In this document: piece after piece, positions 52,715 through 60,191 of the stretch
Position numbering within the stretch: position 1 is the first letter of the stretch
Layout of the letters: every line of letters starts with the position of its first letter
NCBI RefSeq assembly: GCF_009939295.1
Contig: NZ_WVIC01000001.1
Location: 1-64,000 of the forward strand
Reading direction: 5' to 3'
Source of the DNA: Petrachloros mirabilis ULC683
Lineage (GTDB): Bacteria > Cyanobacteriota > Cyanobacteriia > Thermosynechococcales > Thermosynechococcaceae
DNA: 64,000 nucleotides
The notes under the pieces: model-generated
Seen by the model: the letters and a program-made list of their open reading frames with translations, nothing else
Told to the model about the DNA's origin: nothing
Databases searched by the model: none
Translations under genes and position numbers: made by a program

Positions 52715-52738
52715 CTTAGGTCTATGCTTAGGTCTATG
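52715..52738 (+). repeat. 12-bp perfect tandem repeat
   Basis: CTTAGGTCTATG occurs twice in direct succession (52,715-52,726 and 52,727-52,738), just upstream of the structured region described next. Confidence 0.8.
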
Positions 52739-52739
52739 A

Positions 52740-52995
52740 ATTCAGCACTAGGTTCGCGTACTCCGCATACCATAGATACGGGAGGAAGGGTGACTTCTCC
52801 CGACGCTGACTCTCCGAGAACAGCACGGAGCTTCCCAGGACTAAGCTCAACCGCCACTAGGCACTCACTACAACTAGACAGGTGGGGTGCCGCTCTGCTC
52901 AACAATTAAGAAGGCATTGCAACGACTCAAGAGGAAATGTAGCGGTTGACTCGGCCTTTACTTGGTACAAAGGGAGTTTAACTCTCTTTTCAGAG
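52740..52995 (+). ncRNA. Candidate structured RNA in a gene-free stretch
   Basis: The spacer 52,614-53,165 has no convincing gene, but several stems lie close together. CGGGAG/CTCCCG is at 52,779-52,802, CTCCG/CGGAG at 52,812-52,830, GAGCTT/AAGCTC at 52,828-52,848, and GGCAC/GTGCC at 52,860-52,891. The second and third share bases, so they exclude each other. A terminator-like AAAGGGAG/CTCTCTTT with a short T-run ends near 52,990. I do not recognise 6S RNA, tmRNA, SRP RNA, RNase P or a known riboswitch. The strand is a guess from the terminator-like end. Confidence 0.3.
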
Positions 52996-53165
52996 ATGTC
53001 AGACCCCTTTGCTGAATCATTTCAGTGCCAATTCTCGAACTTACGCGGCCAAGTATCAGAGAACCAAGGGTTTTCGTTACCCATCCTATTGAGAAAGACT
53101 TGCAGAACCTGACTTCATGCTTGATGATGGGAGAGTGACGCCATTTGACAAACCGCATCGCGACT

Positions 53166-54272
53166 ATGACTCAACGCCCTATTTTATCTCTTGGCAACGT
53201 AACTAAATACTATGGTGCCGAGCTAATGCCGGCGGTGAGGGATGTGACCTTCTCTTTAGAGGCGGGTCAGATTTTAGGGCTGCTTGGGCCTTCTGGGTGT
53301 GGAAAGACCACCCTTTTAAGAATGATTGCTGGATTTGAGCGGCCCCAAAGAGGAACTATTACCTTGGGGGGGGTGTTGGTGGCGGGCGGTGGCGCTTGGG
53401 TCGCCCCGGAAAAACGGTCTGTGGGCATGGTGTTTCAAGACTTTGCCCTGTTTCCACATTTGACCGTCTTTGAAAATGTGGTGTTTGGGTTGAAGCGATT
53501 TCCGCAACCCCGTCGGGTCATGCAGGCACGGGCTGCGGAGGTACTCAGCCTGGTGCAGCTCCAAGGATTAGAGAAGCGGTTTCCCCATGAGTTGTCTGGG
53601 GGGCAGCAGCAGCGCGTTGCCCTAGCGAGAGCGCTAGCCCCCCAACCCAATCTGGTTCTGCTGGATGAGCCCCTTAGCAATTTGGATGTGCAGGTGCGGA
53701 TTCAGCTTCGCCAAGAACTGCGCGATATTCTCAAAGCAGCCCATGCCTCTGCTGTGTTTGTGACCCACGATCAAGAGGAAGCCCTGGCAATTTCTGATCA
53801 AGTGGCGGTGATGCACGGCGGACATCTAGAACAACTGGGAACCCCCGAAGCCGTCTATGGCCAGCCCGCCTCACGATTTGTGGCGGAATTTGTCACCCAG
53901 GCAAATTTTCTGCAAGCTCGCTTCAAGGGGGGGTATTGGCGCACTGAGGTGGGCGATTTTGCGGCAGAGTGTACAGCGTTGAAGTCCCGATCTCATTTAG
54001 GGGCAGAGGGTACTTTAATGATTCGCCAAGAAGATCTTTGCTTGCATCCTGATAGTCAGGGGGTGACGGTGGTGCGGGATCGTCAATTTTTGGGTCGAGA
54101 GTACCGCTATTGTCTACGCATGCCCTCTGGGTCAGAACTTCATGCCCGAACGACCCTGAGTACAGATCTGCCCATTGGTACACCAGTCCGTCTATCGGTG
54201 GCGACCCCGGCGTTAAATTTTTTCCCGGTTGATGGGACTGAGCTGCGGATGCCTCAGGTGCAGTCTGTCTAG
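53166..54272 (+). CDS. ABC transporter ATP-binding protein, FbpC/FutC-like
   Basis: The 368-residue ATPase has Walker A GPSGCGKTT, Q-loop VFQDFALFPH, signature LSGGQQQR and Walker B LVLLDEPLSNLD, followed by switch His in VFVTHDQEEA. The C-terminal domain (about 235-365) is a TOBE-like module, as in iron(III), spermidine and sulfate importers. The closest resemblance is to FutC/FbpC of ferric-iron uptake. No permease or binding protein gene is adjacent; in cyanobacteria fut genes are often scattered. ATG 53166 lacks a ribosome site; TTG 53145 has GGGAG upstream and is an alternative. The stop overlaps the convergent amino-acid ATPase gene by 4 bp. Confidence 0.9.
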   Translation: MTQRPILSLGNVTKYYGAELMPAVRDVTFSLEAGQILGLLGPSGCGKTTLLRMIAGFERPQRGTITLGGVLVAGGGAWVAPEKRSVGMVFQDFALFPHLTVFENVVFGLKRFPQPRRVMQARAAEVLSLVQLQGLEKRFPHELSGGQQQRVALARALAPQPNLVLLDEPLSNLDVQVRIQLRQELRDILKAAHASAVFVTHDQEEALAISDQVAVMHGGHLEQLGTPEAVYGQPASRFVAEFVTQANFLQARFKGGYWRTEVGDFAAECTALKSRSHLGAEGTLMIRQEDLCLHPDSQGVTVVRDRQFLGREYRYCLRMPSGSELHARTTLSTDLPIGTPVRLSVATPALNFFPVDGTELRMPQVQSV

Positions 54273-55057
54273 GGGGTTAATCTGAGCTGCGATCGCGACA
54301 AAATTTTTGCCAAAAACTGACGACTGCGCGGGGTCTGAGGTTGGGTAAAAAACTGCTCTGGGGGAGCCGTTTCGACCACTTGGCCTTGATCCATAAACAG
54401 AATGCGGTGAGCCACAGATCGAGCAAACTCGACTTCATGGGTGACGACAACCATAGTCATCCCCTCGGCGGCCAAGGTCAACATCACTTCCAGAACTTCC
54501 TGAATCATTTCCGGATCCAAAGCCGAAGTGGGCTCATCAAACAGCATAATTTTGGGCTGCATAGCCAAGGCTCGGGCAATGGCCACCCGCTGCTGCTGCC
54601 CCCCGGAAAGCTGCGTGGGGTATTTATGTGCCTGCTCCAGAATGCCCACTCGCTCCAAAAGCTGTAAAGCAACAGCCTGAGCCTGAGAACGAGACCATTT
54701 CCGCACCCAGACTGGCGCGAGGGTAATGTTTTGCAGAACCGTGAGGTGGGGAAACAAATTGAACTGCTGGAACACCATTCCCACCTCTTGGCGAATGACA
54801 TCCAGGGCGGCGGAATCCCTCGAAAGCTCTAGATTGTCAATCACGATCCGCCCGGATTGGTGAGTTTCCAACCCATTCAACGTCCGAATAAACGTAGACT
54901 TTCCCGACCCTGAGGGTCCCATCAGCACGATCACCTCTTGGGGATAAACCGTGAGATTGATCCCCCTCAGAGCATGAAAATCTCCGAACCACTTGTGCAC
55001 CTCCTCAGCCAAAATCAGTGGGGAAGGAGGCGTCGATTCCGCTGACAAATGATTCAT
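54269..55057 (-). CDS. Polar amino-acid ABC transporter ATP-binding protein (BztD/BgtA/GlnQ-like)
   Basis: The product, about 262 residues, has Walker [11 protein letters not shown]-loop [17 protein letters not shown], signature LSGGQQQR, Walker [15 protein letters not shown] and switch [10 protein letters not shown]. All are characteristic of polar amino-acid importers. ATG 55057 (MNHLSAES) has AGGAA upstream; the frame extends 13 codons into the permease gene. It follows two permease genes on the same strand and would energise them. In Anabaena the comparable ATPase BgtA serves both the NatFGH and BgtB systems, so sharing with a distant binding protein is plausible. Confidence 0.92.
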   Translation of the reverse strand: MNHLSAESTPPSPLILAEEVHKWFGDFHALRGINLTVYPQEVIVLMGPSGSGKSTFIRTLNGLETHQSGRIVIDNLELSRDSAALDVIRQEVGMVFQQFNLFPHLTVLQNITLAPVWVRKWSRSQAQAVALQLLERVGILEQAHKYPTQLSGGQQQRVAIARALAMQPKIMLFDEPTSALDPEMIQEVLEVMLTLAAEGMTMVVVTHEVEFARSVAHRILFMDQGQVVETAPPEQFFTQPQTPRSRQFLAKILSRSQLRLTP

Positions 55058-55064
55058 GGCATTC

Positions 55065-56264
55065 CTAGCGCTGACCCACTTTGAGGATAGCCTCAATCCG
55101 GCGGCTGCCCATCGACAGACCGTAACAGCAAATCCAATAAATCAAACCCGTGAACAGGTACACCTCAAGATAACGTCCTTGAAACTGAGGCTGGGCTAAA
55201 ATTGAGCGTCCCATGCGGGTCAACTCCACCAGTCCGACAATAGCCAGGAGCGAGGTATCCTTAAACAGCCCAATAAACTGCCCCACCAAGGCGGGAATCA
55301 CTGCTCTCAGGGCTTGGGGTAGCACAATCAGCCCTAAGACCAAGGGAGCGGATAGTCCCAGGGCTTGGGCAGCTTCAGTTTGGCCTGGGGGAATAGATTG
55401 CAGACCCCCACGCACATTTTCGGCTAGATAGGCCGCACTGAATAGGGTGAGTCCGATAATACCCCGGAGAACTTGATCCAGTTGCATCGAGGGTGGCAAA
55501 ACCAAGGGCACCATGACTTGTGCCATAAACAACACCCCAATCAGCGGCAGACCCCGCATCCCCTCAATGTAAATGACGCAAAGCCCCCGAATCACGGGCA
55601 GGGAACTCCGACGCCCCAAGGCCAGCAGAATGCCCAGGGGAAAAGATAGGCCAATGCTGATCACCGCGAGCAACACCGTCAGCAGCAGGCCATTCCAAAA
55701 TGCCGTACTCACAGGCGTCAGCCCCCAGCCTCCCCCCAGTAGCCAGAGCGTGGTCACCAAGGCCAAGACCCACTGTACCGGCAGCAGCCACAGCCAGGGC
55801 AGGGTAGGATGCCGATGGCGCAAAAATTGTCCCAGGCTCAGACCACCGACAATCCACAAACACAGACCACTGATTATCCCCCAGGTCAATCCCCCAGCCA
55901 GGCTGAAGGCCCCATTAACCAAGCCCAAGGCGATCCAAGCCATCAGAGTGCGTCGTTGTAGGCTCACTAACAAGGTCCAGGAGATGGCCAAGGTGCCACT
56001 GGCGATAGTGAGGATCCCCCAAAGTCTCCAAGTTTGCGCCAGGGGATAGCGACCCACCCAGAACAGCCGCAGGTTTGTGCTAATGACAGCCAGATCCGCA
56101 TACAGCAAGAGCCATCGGCAGATCATCCCGCCCACTAAGCCCAGTCCAGCCAGACACACCAAAGTCAGAAGGGTATTGCTCCAAGTGGCGAAAAGATTCT
56201 GCCCTAGCCACTGTGAAACCGTTAGCTGACGTTGAGTGGGGCGCTGAGCGCCAGGGGAGATCAA
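55065..56264 (-). CDS. Amino-acid ABC transporter permease (NatH/BztC-like)
   Basis: The 399-residue membrane protein is longer than usual permeases owing to extra N-terminal helices, as in BztC/NatH. The C-terminal half is the HisM-type permease core: FWNGLLLTVLLAVISIGLSF, and the EAA loop AAQALGLSAPLVLGLIVLPQ. TTG 56264 overlaps the stop of the upstream permease gene (4 nt) and has GGGGAGGGG upstream, supporting this start. It should form a heterodimer with the other permease in the plasma membrane for uptake of acidic or neutral polar amino acids. Confidence 0.92.
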   Translation of the reverse strand: MISPGAQRPTQRQLTVSQWLGQNLFATWSNTLLTLVCLAGLGLVGGMICRWLLLYADLAVISTNLRLFWVGRYPLAQTWRLWGILTIASGTLAISWTLLVSLQRRTLMAWIALGLVNGAFSLAGGLTWGIISGLCLWIVGGLSLGQFLRHRHPTLPWLWLLPVQWVLALVTTLWLLGGGWGLTPVSTAFWNGLLLTVLLAVISIGLSFPLGILLALGRRSSLPVIRGLCVIYIEGMRGLPLIGVLFMAQVMVPLVLPPSMQLDQVLRGIIGLTLFSAAYLAENVRGGLQSIPPGQTEAAQALGLSAPLVLGLIVLPQALRAVIPALVGQFIGLFKDTSLLAIVGLVELTRMGRSILAQPQFQGRYLEVYLFTGLIYWICCYGLSMGSRRIEAILKVGQR

Positions 56265-57469
56265 GCGACCCCTCCCCGTTGAATTTGGCGATTCAGAAGG
56301 TTCATGCCCCCTGCAATCAGGAGGCTCAAGCTGAGGTACACCGTCATCAGCAGCCCCACAACTTCAACGGCACGACCCGTTTGATTCAGGGTGGTGGTGG
56401 CCACCGCATAGAGATCGGGATACCCAATGGCAATGGCCAAACTGGAGTTCTTGGCCAGATTTAAATATTGACTGGTTAGGGGGGGCACAATGATCCGCAG
56501 TGCCTGAGGAAAAATTACCAGCCTCATGCGCAAGCGAGGCTTTAACCCCAAAGCGGTTGCAGCTTCCCACTGTCCCCGGGGAACGGCCAACAGGCTACCC
56601 CGCACGATTTCAGCAATAAAAGCAGCCGTGTGCAGGGTTAATCCCAACAGGAGTGCAACAAATTCGGCGGAGAGCGACAGCCCCCCCTGAACCTGCTGGT
56701 TTGGATCTAGATAGGGAGCATCCCATCCCAGAGGAGAGTGCCCCGTGAGAAAAGCGGCGATCAGGGTGGCGATCAGGGTGGCGATCGCACCCCCAGCGAC
56801 CAACTTTCGCATCCCCACTCCCCCAGGCCAAGGTTGCCACTTCCAGAGCACCAATAGGGTTCCCAGTCCCAGCATCCCCCATAGCCCCCACACCCAAGCC
56901 CCCGGCAAAAACACCAGACTGCGAAGGCTCACCCCCTGGTGGCTGAGATAGAGCCAACCGACCCACTGAATCGCCGGTGCTCCAGGGGGCAAACTGAGAA
57001 AGAGCACCCCATAGAGGAAAAAAAGCTGAAGCAGCAGCGGCGTATTGCGAATCACCTCCACATAGACCAGAGCCAAATTCCGAGCCAGCCAATTTTGAGC
57101 CACCCCCGCCAATCCCAGCAAAACCCCTAGCAGGGTCGTGAGAATAAGGCCAGCCCCAATCACCCGCAAAGAATTGAGCCATCCCACCCAAAAAGCCCAG
57201 GCATAGGAATCAGTCGAAGAGAAAGCAATCGGAGCCTCGCCCAGATTAAATCCTGCCTGATTTTGCAAAAAACCGAACCCCAGGGACAGATTCAAGCGTT
57301 GCAAGTTATAGACTAAGTTTGTCCACCCGTAGGCTCCCATCCACACAACCAGGATCAATACGAGCACTTGAGTGCCCCACCTCCAAACCCAAGGAGGACA
57401 TCCCCTACAAAAAAATTTAAGCAGCAGTCGCATCATAAAAAATAGCTGGGGAAAAAATCTGCTTGTCAT
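56261..57469 (-). CDS. Amino-acid ABC transporter permease (NatG/BztB-like)
   Basis: The 402-residue membrane protein is the partner of NatH/BztC. An early helix (TQVLVLILVVWMGAYGWTNL) is followed by a periplasmic loop and the permease core: GWLNSLRVIGAGLILTTLLG, VIRNTPLLLQLFFLYG, and the EAA loop EAATALGLKPRLRMRLVIFP. It is the first gene of the transporter operon. The usual substrate-binding protein gene (natF/bztA) is absent: upstream is the divergent rimP leader. ATG 57469 is used; MM at residues 12-13 is an alternative. Confidence 0.92.
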   Translation of the reverse strand: MTSRFFPQLFFMMRLLLKFFCRGCPPWVWRWGTQVLVLILVVWMGAYGWTNLVYNLQRLNLSLGFGFLQNQAGFNLGEAPIAFSSTDSYAWAFWVGWLNSLRVIGAGLILTTLLGVLLGLAGVAQNWLARNLALVYVEVIRNTPLLLQLFFLYGVLFLSLPPGAPAIQWVGWLYLSHQGVSLRSLVFLPGAWVWGLWGMLGLGTLLVLWKWQPWPGGVGMRKLVAGGAIATLIATLIAAFLTGHSPLGWDAPYLDPNQQVQGGLSLSAEFVALLLGLTLHTAAFIAEIVRGSLLAVPRGQWEAATALGLKPRLRMRLVIFPQALRIIVPPLTSQYLNLAKNSSLAIAIGYPDLYAVATTTLNQTGRAVEVVGLLMTVYLSLSLLIAGGMNLLNRQIQRGGVA

Positions 57470-57574
57470 ATAGGATTTGTCTGAGGTCGGAGTGCTGATT
57501 ACGCTACACTATGGGAAGTCGAGGGGCAATTCTATTGTCCAAATCTCATCATGAAATCTTGATTTTCATGAAGA

Positions 57575-57597
57575 GTGGGTGGCCACCCACTTTTTTT
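57575..57597 (+). terminator. Terminator-like hairpin in the rimP-nusA leader (possible attenuator)
   Basis: GTGGGTGGCCACCCAC (57,575-57,590) is a perfect palindrome able to form a 6-bp stem with a GGCC loop, followed at once by seven T. It reads on the plus strand and ends 22 nt before the rimP ATG, downstream of a plausible -10 (TACACT, 57,505-57,510). As an intrinsic terminator inside the leader it would act as an attenuator of the operon that encodes NusA. Confidence 0.7.
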
Positions 57598-57619
57598 ATT
57601 GCTGTCATTGGCCTGTTGT

Positions 57620-58090
57620 ATGACCCATCCGCTCATTCCCCAAATCCTAGAACTGGCAACACCCGTGGCTGACCGCCTCAACTTAGATGTAGTCGCGGCG
57701 GTGTTTCAAACCAATCAAGCCCCACCCGTTCTGCGGATTGATGTGCGCAATCGGGCTAGGGGTACAGGACTAGAAGACTGCGAGCGAATGAGTCGGGAGT
57801 TGGAAGCCGTGTTGGATGTCGCCAATGTGATTGCTGAAGCCTATGTCCTCGAAGTTTCCAGTCCAGGACTGTCAACCTCTCTCAGTTGCGATCGCGACTT
57901 TATCGCCTTTAGAGGCTTTCCGGTGGTGGTGCGAACCCACGAACCCTACAAAGGAAGCACAGAATGGTTTGGTTCCCTAGTGCGACGGGATCAGCAGAGT
58001 GTGCAAATCAACCAAAAAGGACGTGCGATCGCCATTCCTGTTGCCCTGGTGTGTCAGGTGCAACTCCAAGCAGGTGAAGCCGAACCCTAG
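57620..58090 (+). CDS. rimP: Ribosome maturation factor RimP
   Basis: The 156-residue protein needed for 30S subunit assembly has an N-terminal alpha/beta domain with PVADRLNLDVVAAVF, the family motif YVLEVSSPGLSTSL, then an SH3-like C-domain (RRDQQSVQINQKGRAIAIP). ATG 57620 gives the normal length; an upstream GTG at 57,575 lies inside the leader hairpin and is not used. It is the first gene of rimP-nusA-ylxR-infB. Confidence 0.93.
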   Translation: MTHPLIPQILELATPVADRLNLDVVAAVFQTNQAPPVLRIDVRNRARGTGLEDCERMSRELEAVLDVANVIAEAYVLEVSSPGLSTSLSCDRDFIAFRGFPVVVRTHEPYKGSTEWFGSLVRRDQQSVQINQKGRAIAIPVALVCQVQLQAGEAEP

Positions 58091-58145
58091 AAGACTTCAA
58101 CACTGACCGCTCATATCTGCATAATTTCACTCACGGAGAATCCCT

Positions 58146-59489
58146 ATGTCCATGGTTCGCCTGCCCGGCCTAGCCGAAATGATCAACGTTATTAGTCGTG
58201 AGCGCAACCTGCCCAAGCACGCTGTTCAAGCTGCCCTCGAAGAAGCCCTCTTAAAAGGCTACGAGCGTTATCGACGCACCCTGCAACTGGATGAAGCTGT
58301 CAACTTTGATGAAGAATATTTTTTCAACTTCGGCGTAGAACTAGACACTGAAGAAGAAGGATTCCGAGTTCTCGCCACTAAAAGCATTGTGGAACAAGTT
58401 GAAAATACCGATCACCACATTTCCTTAGCCGAGGTACAAGAGGTTGCCCCCGAAGCTCAACTTGGGGATACCGTGGTTTTGGATGTCACCCCCGAGCAAA
58501 ATGAATTTGGCCGGATGGCAGCCATTCAAACCAAACAAGTGCTATCTCAAAAACTGCGTGATCAACAGCGCAAACTAATTCAAGAAGAATTTCAAGACCT
58601 CGAAAATACCGTTCTGCAAGCCCGAGTCCTCCGATTTGAACGCCGCTCCGTAATCATGGCAGTTACCAGTGGTTTTGGCCAGCCTGAAGTCGAGGCCGAG
58701 CTGTCCAAACGAGAGCAGTTACCCAACGACAACTATCGAGCCAATGCCACCTTCAGAGTGCTGCTCAAGAAAGTGGCCGATGGCCCCCACCGGGGCCCCC
58801 AACTCATTGTTTCTCGGGCGGATGCCGGTTTAGTGGTCTACCTTTTCGCCAATGAGGTTCCAGAAATTGAAGACGAAGTGGTGAGAATTGTCGCAGTGGC
58901 TCGGGAAGCCAACCCCCCCTCTCGCCATGTTGGCCCTCGGACTAAAATTGCCGTCGATACCATTGAGCGTGATGTCGATCCAGTTGGAGCCTGCATTGGA
59001 GCCCGAGGCTCCCGCATCCAAGCTGTGGTGAACGAGCTGCGGGGTGAAAAAATCGATGTCATTCGATGGTCACCGGATCCAGCCACCTATATTGCCAATG
59101 CCCTGAGCCCAGCCCGAGTAGATGGGGTGCGGCTAATGGATCCCGAAGAGCGTCAAGCGCATGTGTTGGTTGCAGAAGATCAGCTCAGCCTAGCCATTGG
59201 TAAAGAAGGGCAAAACGTGCGCCTAGCTGCCCGCCTCACCGGTTGGAAAATTGATATCAAAGACATTGACAAATACGATGCGGAAGCAGAAGGCCAGCGA
59301 TTTGAGCAGACGGCTAGGGTCGCAGTTGAAGATGACAGGGAATCGATAGAAACCGAAGTCGCTGATTCGCAGCCTATCATAATGCCCCAGGGGGCAGACC
59401 TGCTAGAAGAAACAGACCCGTTAGAAGAGTCAAACCCGCTAGAAAGGCCAGACTCTCTAGAAGAAGCAGAACTCGGTGTTTGTGATTGA
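58146..59489 (+). CDS. nusA: Transcription termination/antitermination factor NusA
   Basis: The 447-residue product has the NusA N-domain (about 1-135), S1 domain, and two KH domains (about 235-380). Family motifs are PGLAEMINVISRERNLPKHA, GPHRGPQLIVSRADAGLV, VGACIGARGSRIQAV (KH1 GXXG) and LAIGKEGQNVRLAARLTGW (KH2). The tail holds several LEE(T/S)(D/N)PLE-type acidic repeats. It lacks the extra AR domains of E. coli NusA, as usual in cyanobacteria. ATG 58146 has GGAG seven bases upstream. It binds RNA polymerase to modulate pausing; it could act on the leader hairpin of its own operon. Confidence 0.95.
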   Translation: MSMVRLPGLAEMINVISRERNLPKHAVQAALEEALLKGYERYRRTLQLDEAVNFDEEYFFNFGVELDTEEEGFRVLATKSIVEQVENTDHHISLAEVQEVAPEAQLGDTVVLDVTPEQNEFGRMAAIQTKQVLSQKLRDQQRKLIQEEFQDLENTVLQARVLRFERRSVIMAVTSGFGQPEVEAELSKREQLPNDNYRANATFRVLLKKVADGPHRGPQLIVSRADAGLVVYLFANEVPEIEDEVVRIVAVAREANPPSRHVGPRTKIAVDTIERDVDPVGACIGARGSRIQAVVNELRGEKIDVIRWSPDPATYIANALSPARVDGVRLMDPEERQAHVLVAEDQLSLAIGKEGQNVRLAARLTGWKIDIKDIDKYDAEAEGQRFEQTARVAVEDDRESIETEVADSQPIIMPQGADLLEETDPLEESNPLERPDSLEEAELGVCD

Positions 59490-59601
59490 GGTTGCACTGG
59501 AGCGCTAGGCTAGTCAAATAGACTAAATTCAGTCCTGGAATGATCTAGCAGCCCTAGGCTCTCTATGCAATCTTTACCCTAAAGACCGAGGAGTGATGGT
59601 C

Positions 59602-59892
59602 ATGGAACCCAATCTACGTCGCTGCGTCAGTTGTCGGCGAGTCGCCCCCAAGTCTGCGTTTTGGCGAGTCTTGAGACTCGCCCACAACGGACAGGTGCAG
59701 CTTGACTATGGAATGGGACGTTCTGCCTATCTATGCGCCCAGAGCGAGTGCTTACAGCAAGCCCAAAAAAAGAAGCGCCTAGAGCGAGCCTTGCGGACTG
59801 CCATTGCCCCCGAGATATACCAAATTCTTTGGCAACGCCTCTCAGCCCCTTCTGTTGACGAATCTGGTGGCTCTAGATCTAACTCACAGTAA
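59602..59892 (+). CDS. ylxR: YlxR family RNA-binding protein
   Basis: The 96-residue basic protein has the YlxR signature: RRCVSCRRVAPKSAFWRVLR, GMGRSAYLCAQSECLQQA and KKKRLERALRT. It is the usual gene between nusA and infB, and relatives bind RNA or affect nucleoid and RNase P functions. ATG 59602 has AGGAG eight bases upstream; GTG 59593 and ATG 59596 lie too close to that site. The C-terminal Ser-rich tail is not conserved. Confidence 0.9.
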   Translation: MEPNLRRCVSCRRVAPKSAFWRVLRLAHNGQVQLDYGMGRSAYLCAQSECLQQAQKKKRLERALRTAIAPEIYQILWQRLSAPSVDESGGSRSNSQ

Positions 59893-60191
59893 AGTCTGAA
59901 ATTTATGGATTTCTCGCCCAGGTCAAGACGAAATAGTTGATAATAGTCTGGGGAGTTGTCTATCTGGCGAAGTCTTACAGGGCATAACCCTTTAACTTCT
60001 GAGTTGAGCCAGGGCTTATTTTTAAAGCACAATGGCTATATAAGGACTCAAGATGGCTCTTTTAAGATTAAAACCACAGTGTGAGCCCAGATGCCCAGCG
60101 CCCAAGAAACACCATTGAGGAAACTGCTGTGATGCCACTAACGACAGTCTATAAAACTTAGAGATTTTTGAGATGCACGAGGGGAGAGTGG

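Noticed and set aside
52740-52900. Cobalamin riboswitch, suggested by CCGCCACTAGG
   Set aside because: The other conserved B12-box and core elements are missing, and no cobalamin-related gene follows.
52711-52905. 64-residue minus-strand ORF in the TPR-futC spacer
   Set aside because: No ribosome site or recognisable domain; the strong local stems explain the region better as structured nucleic acid or chance.
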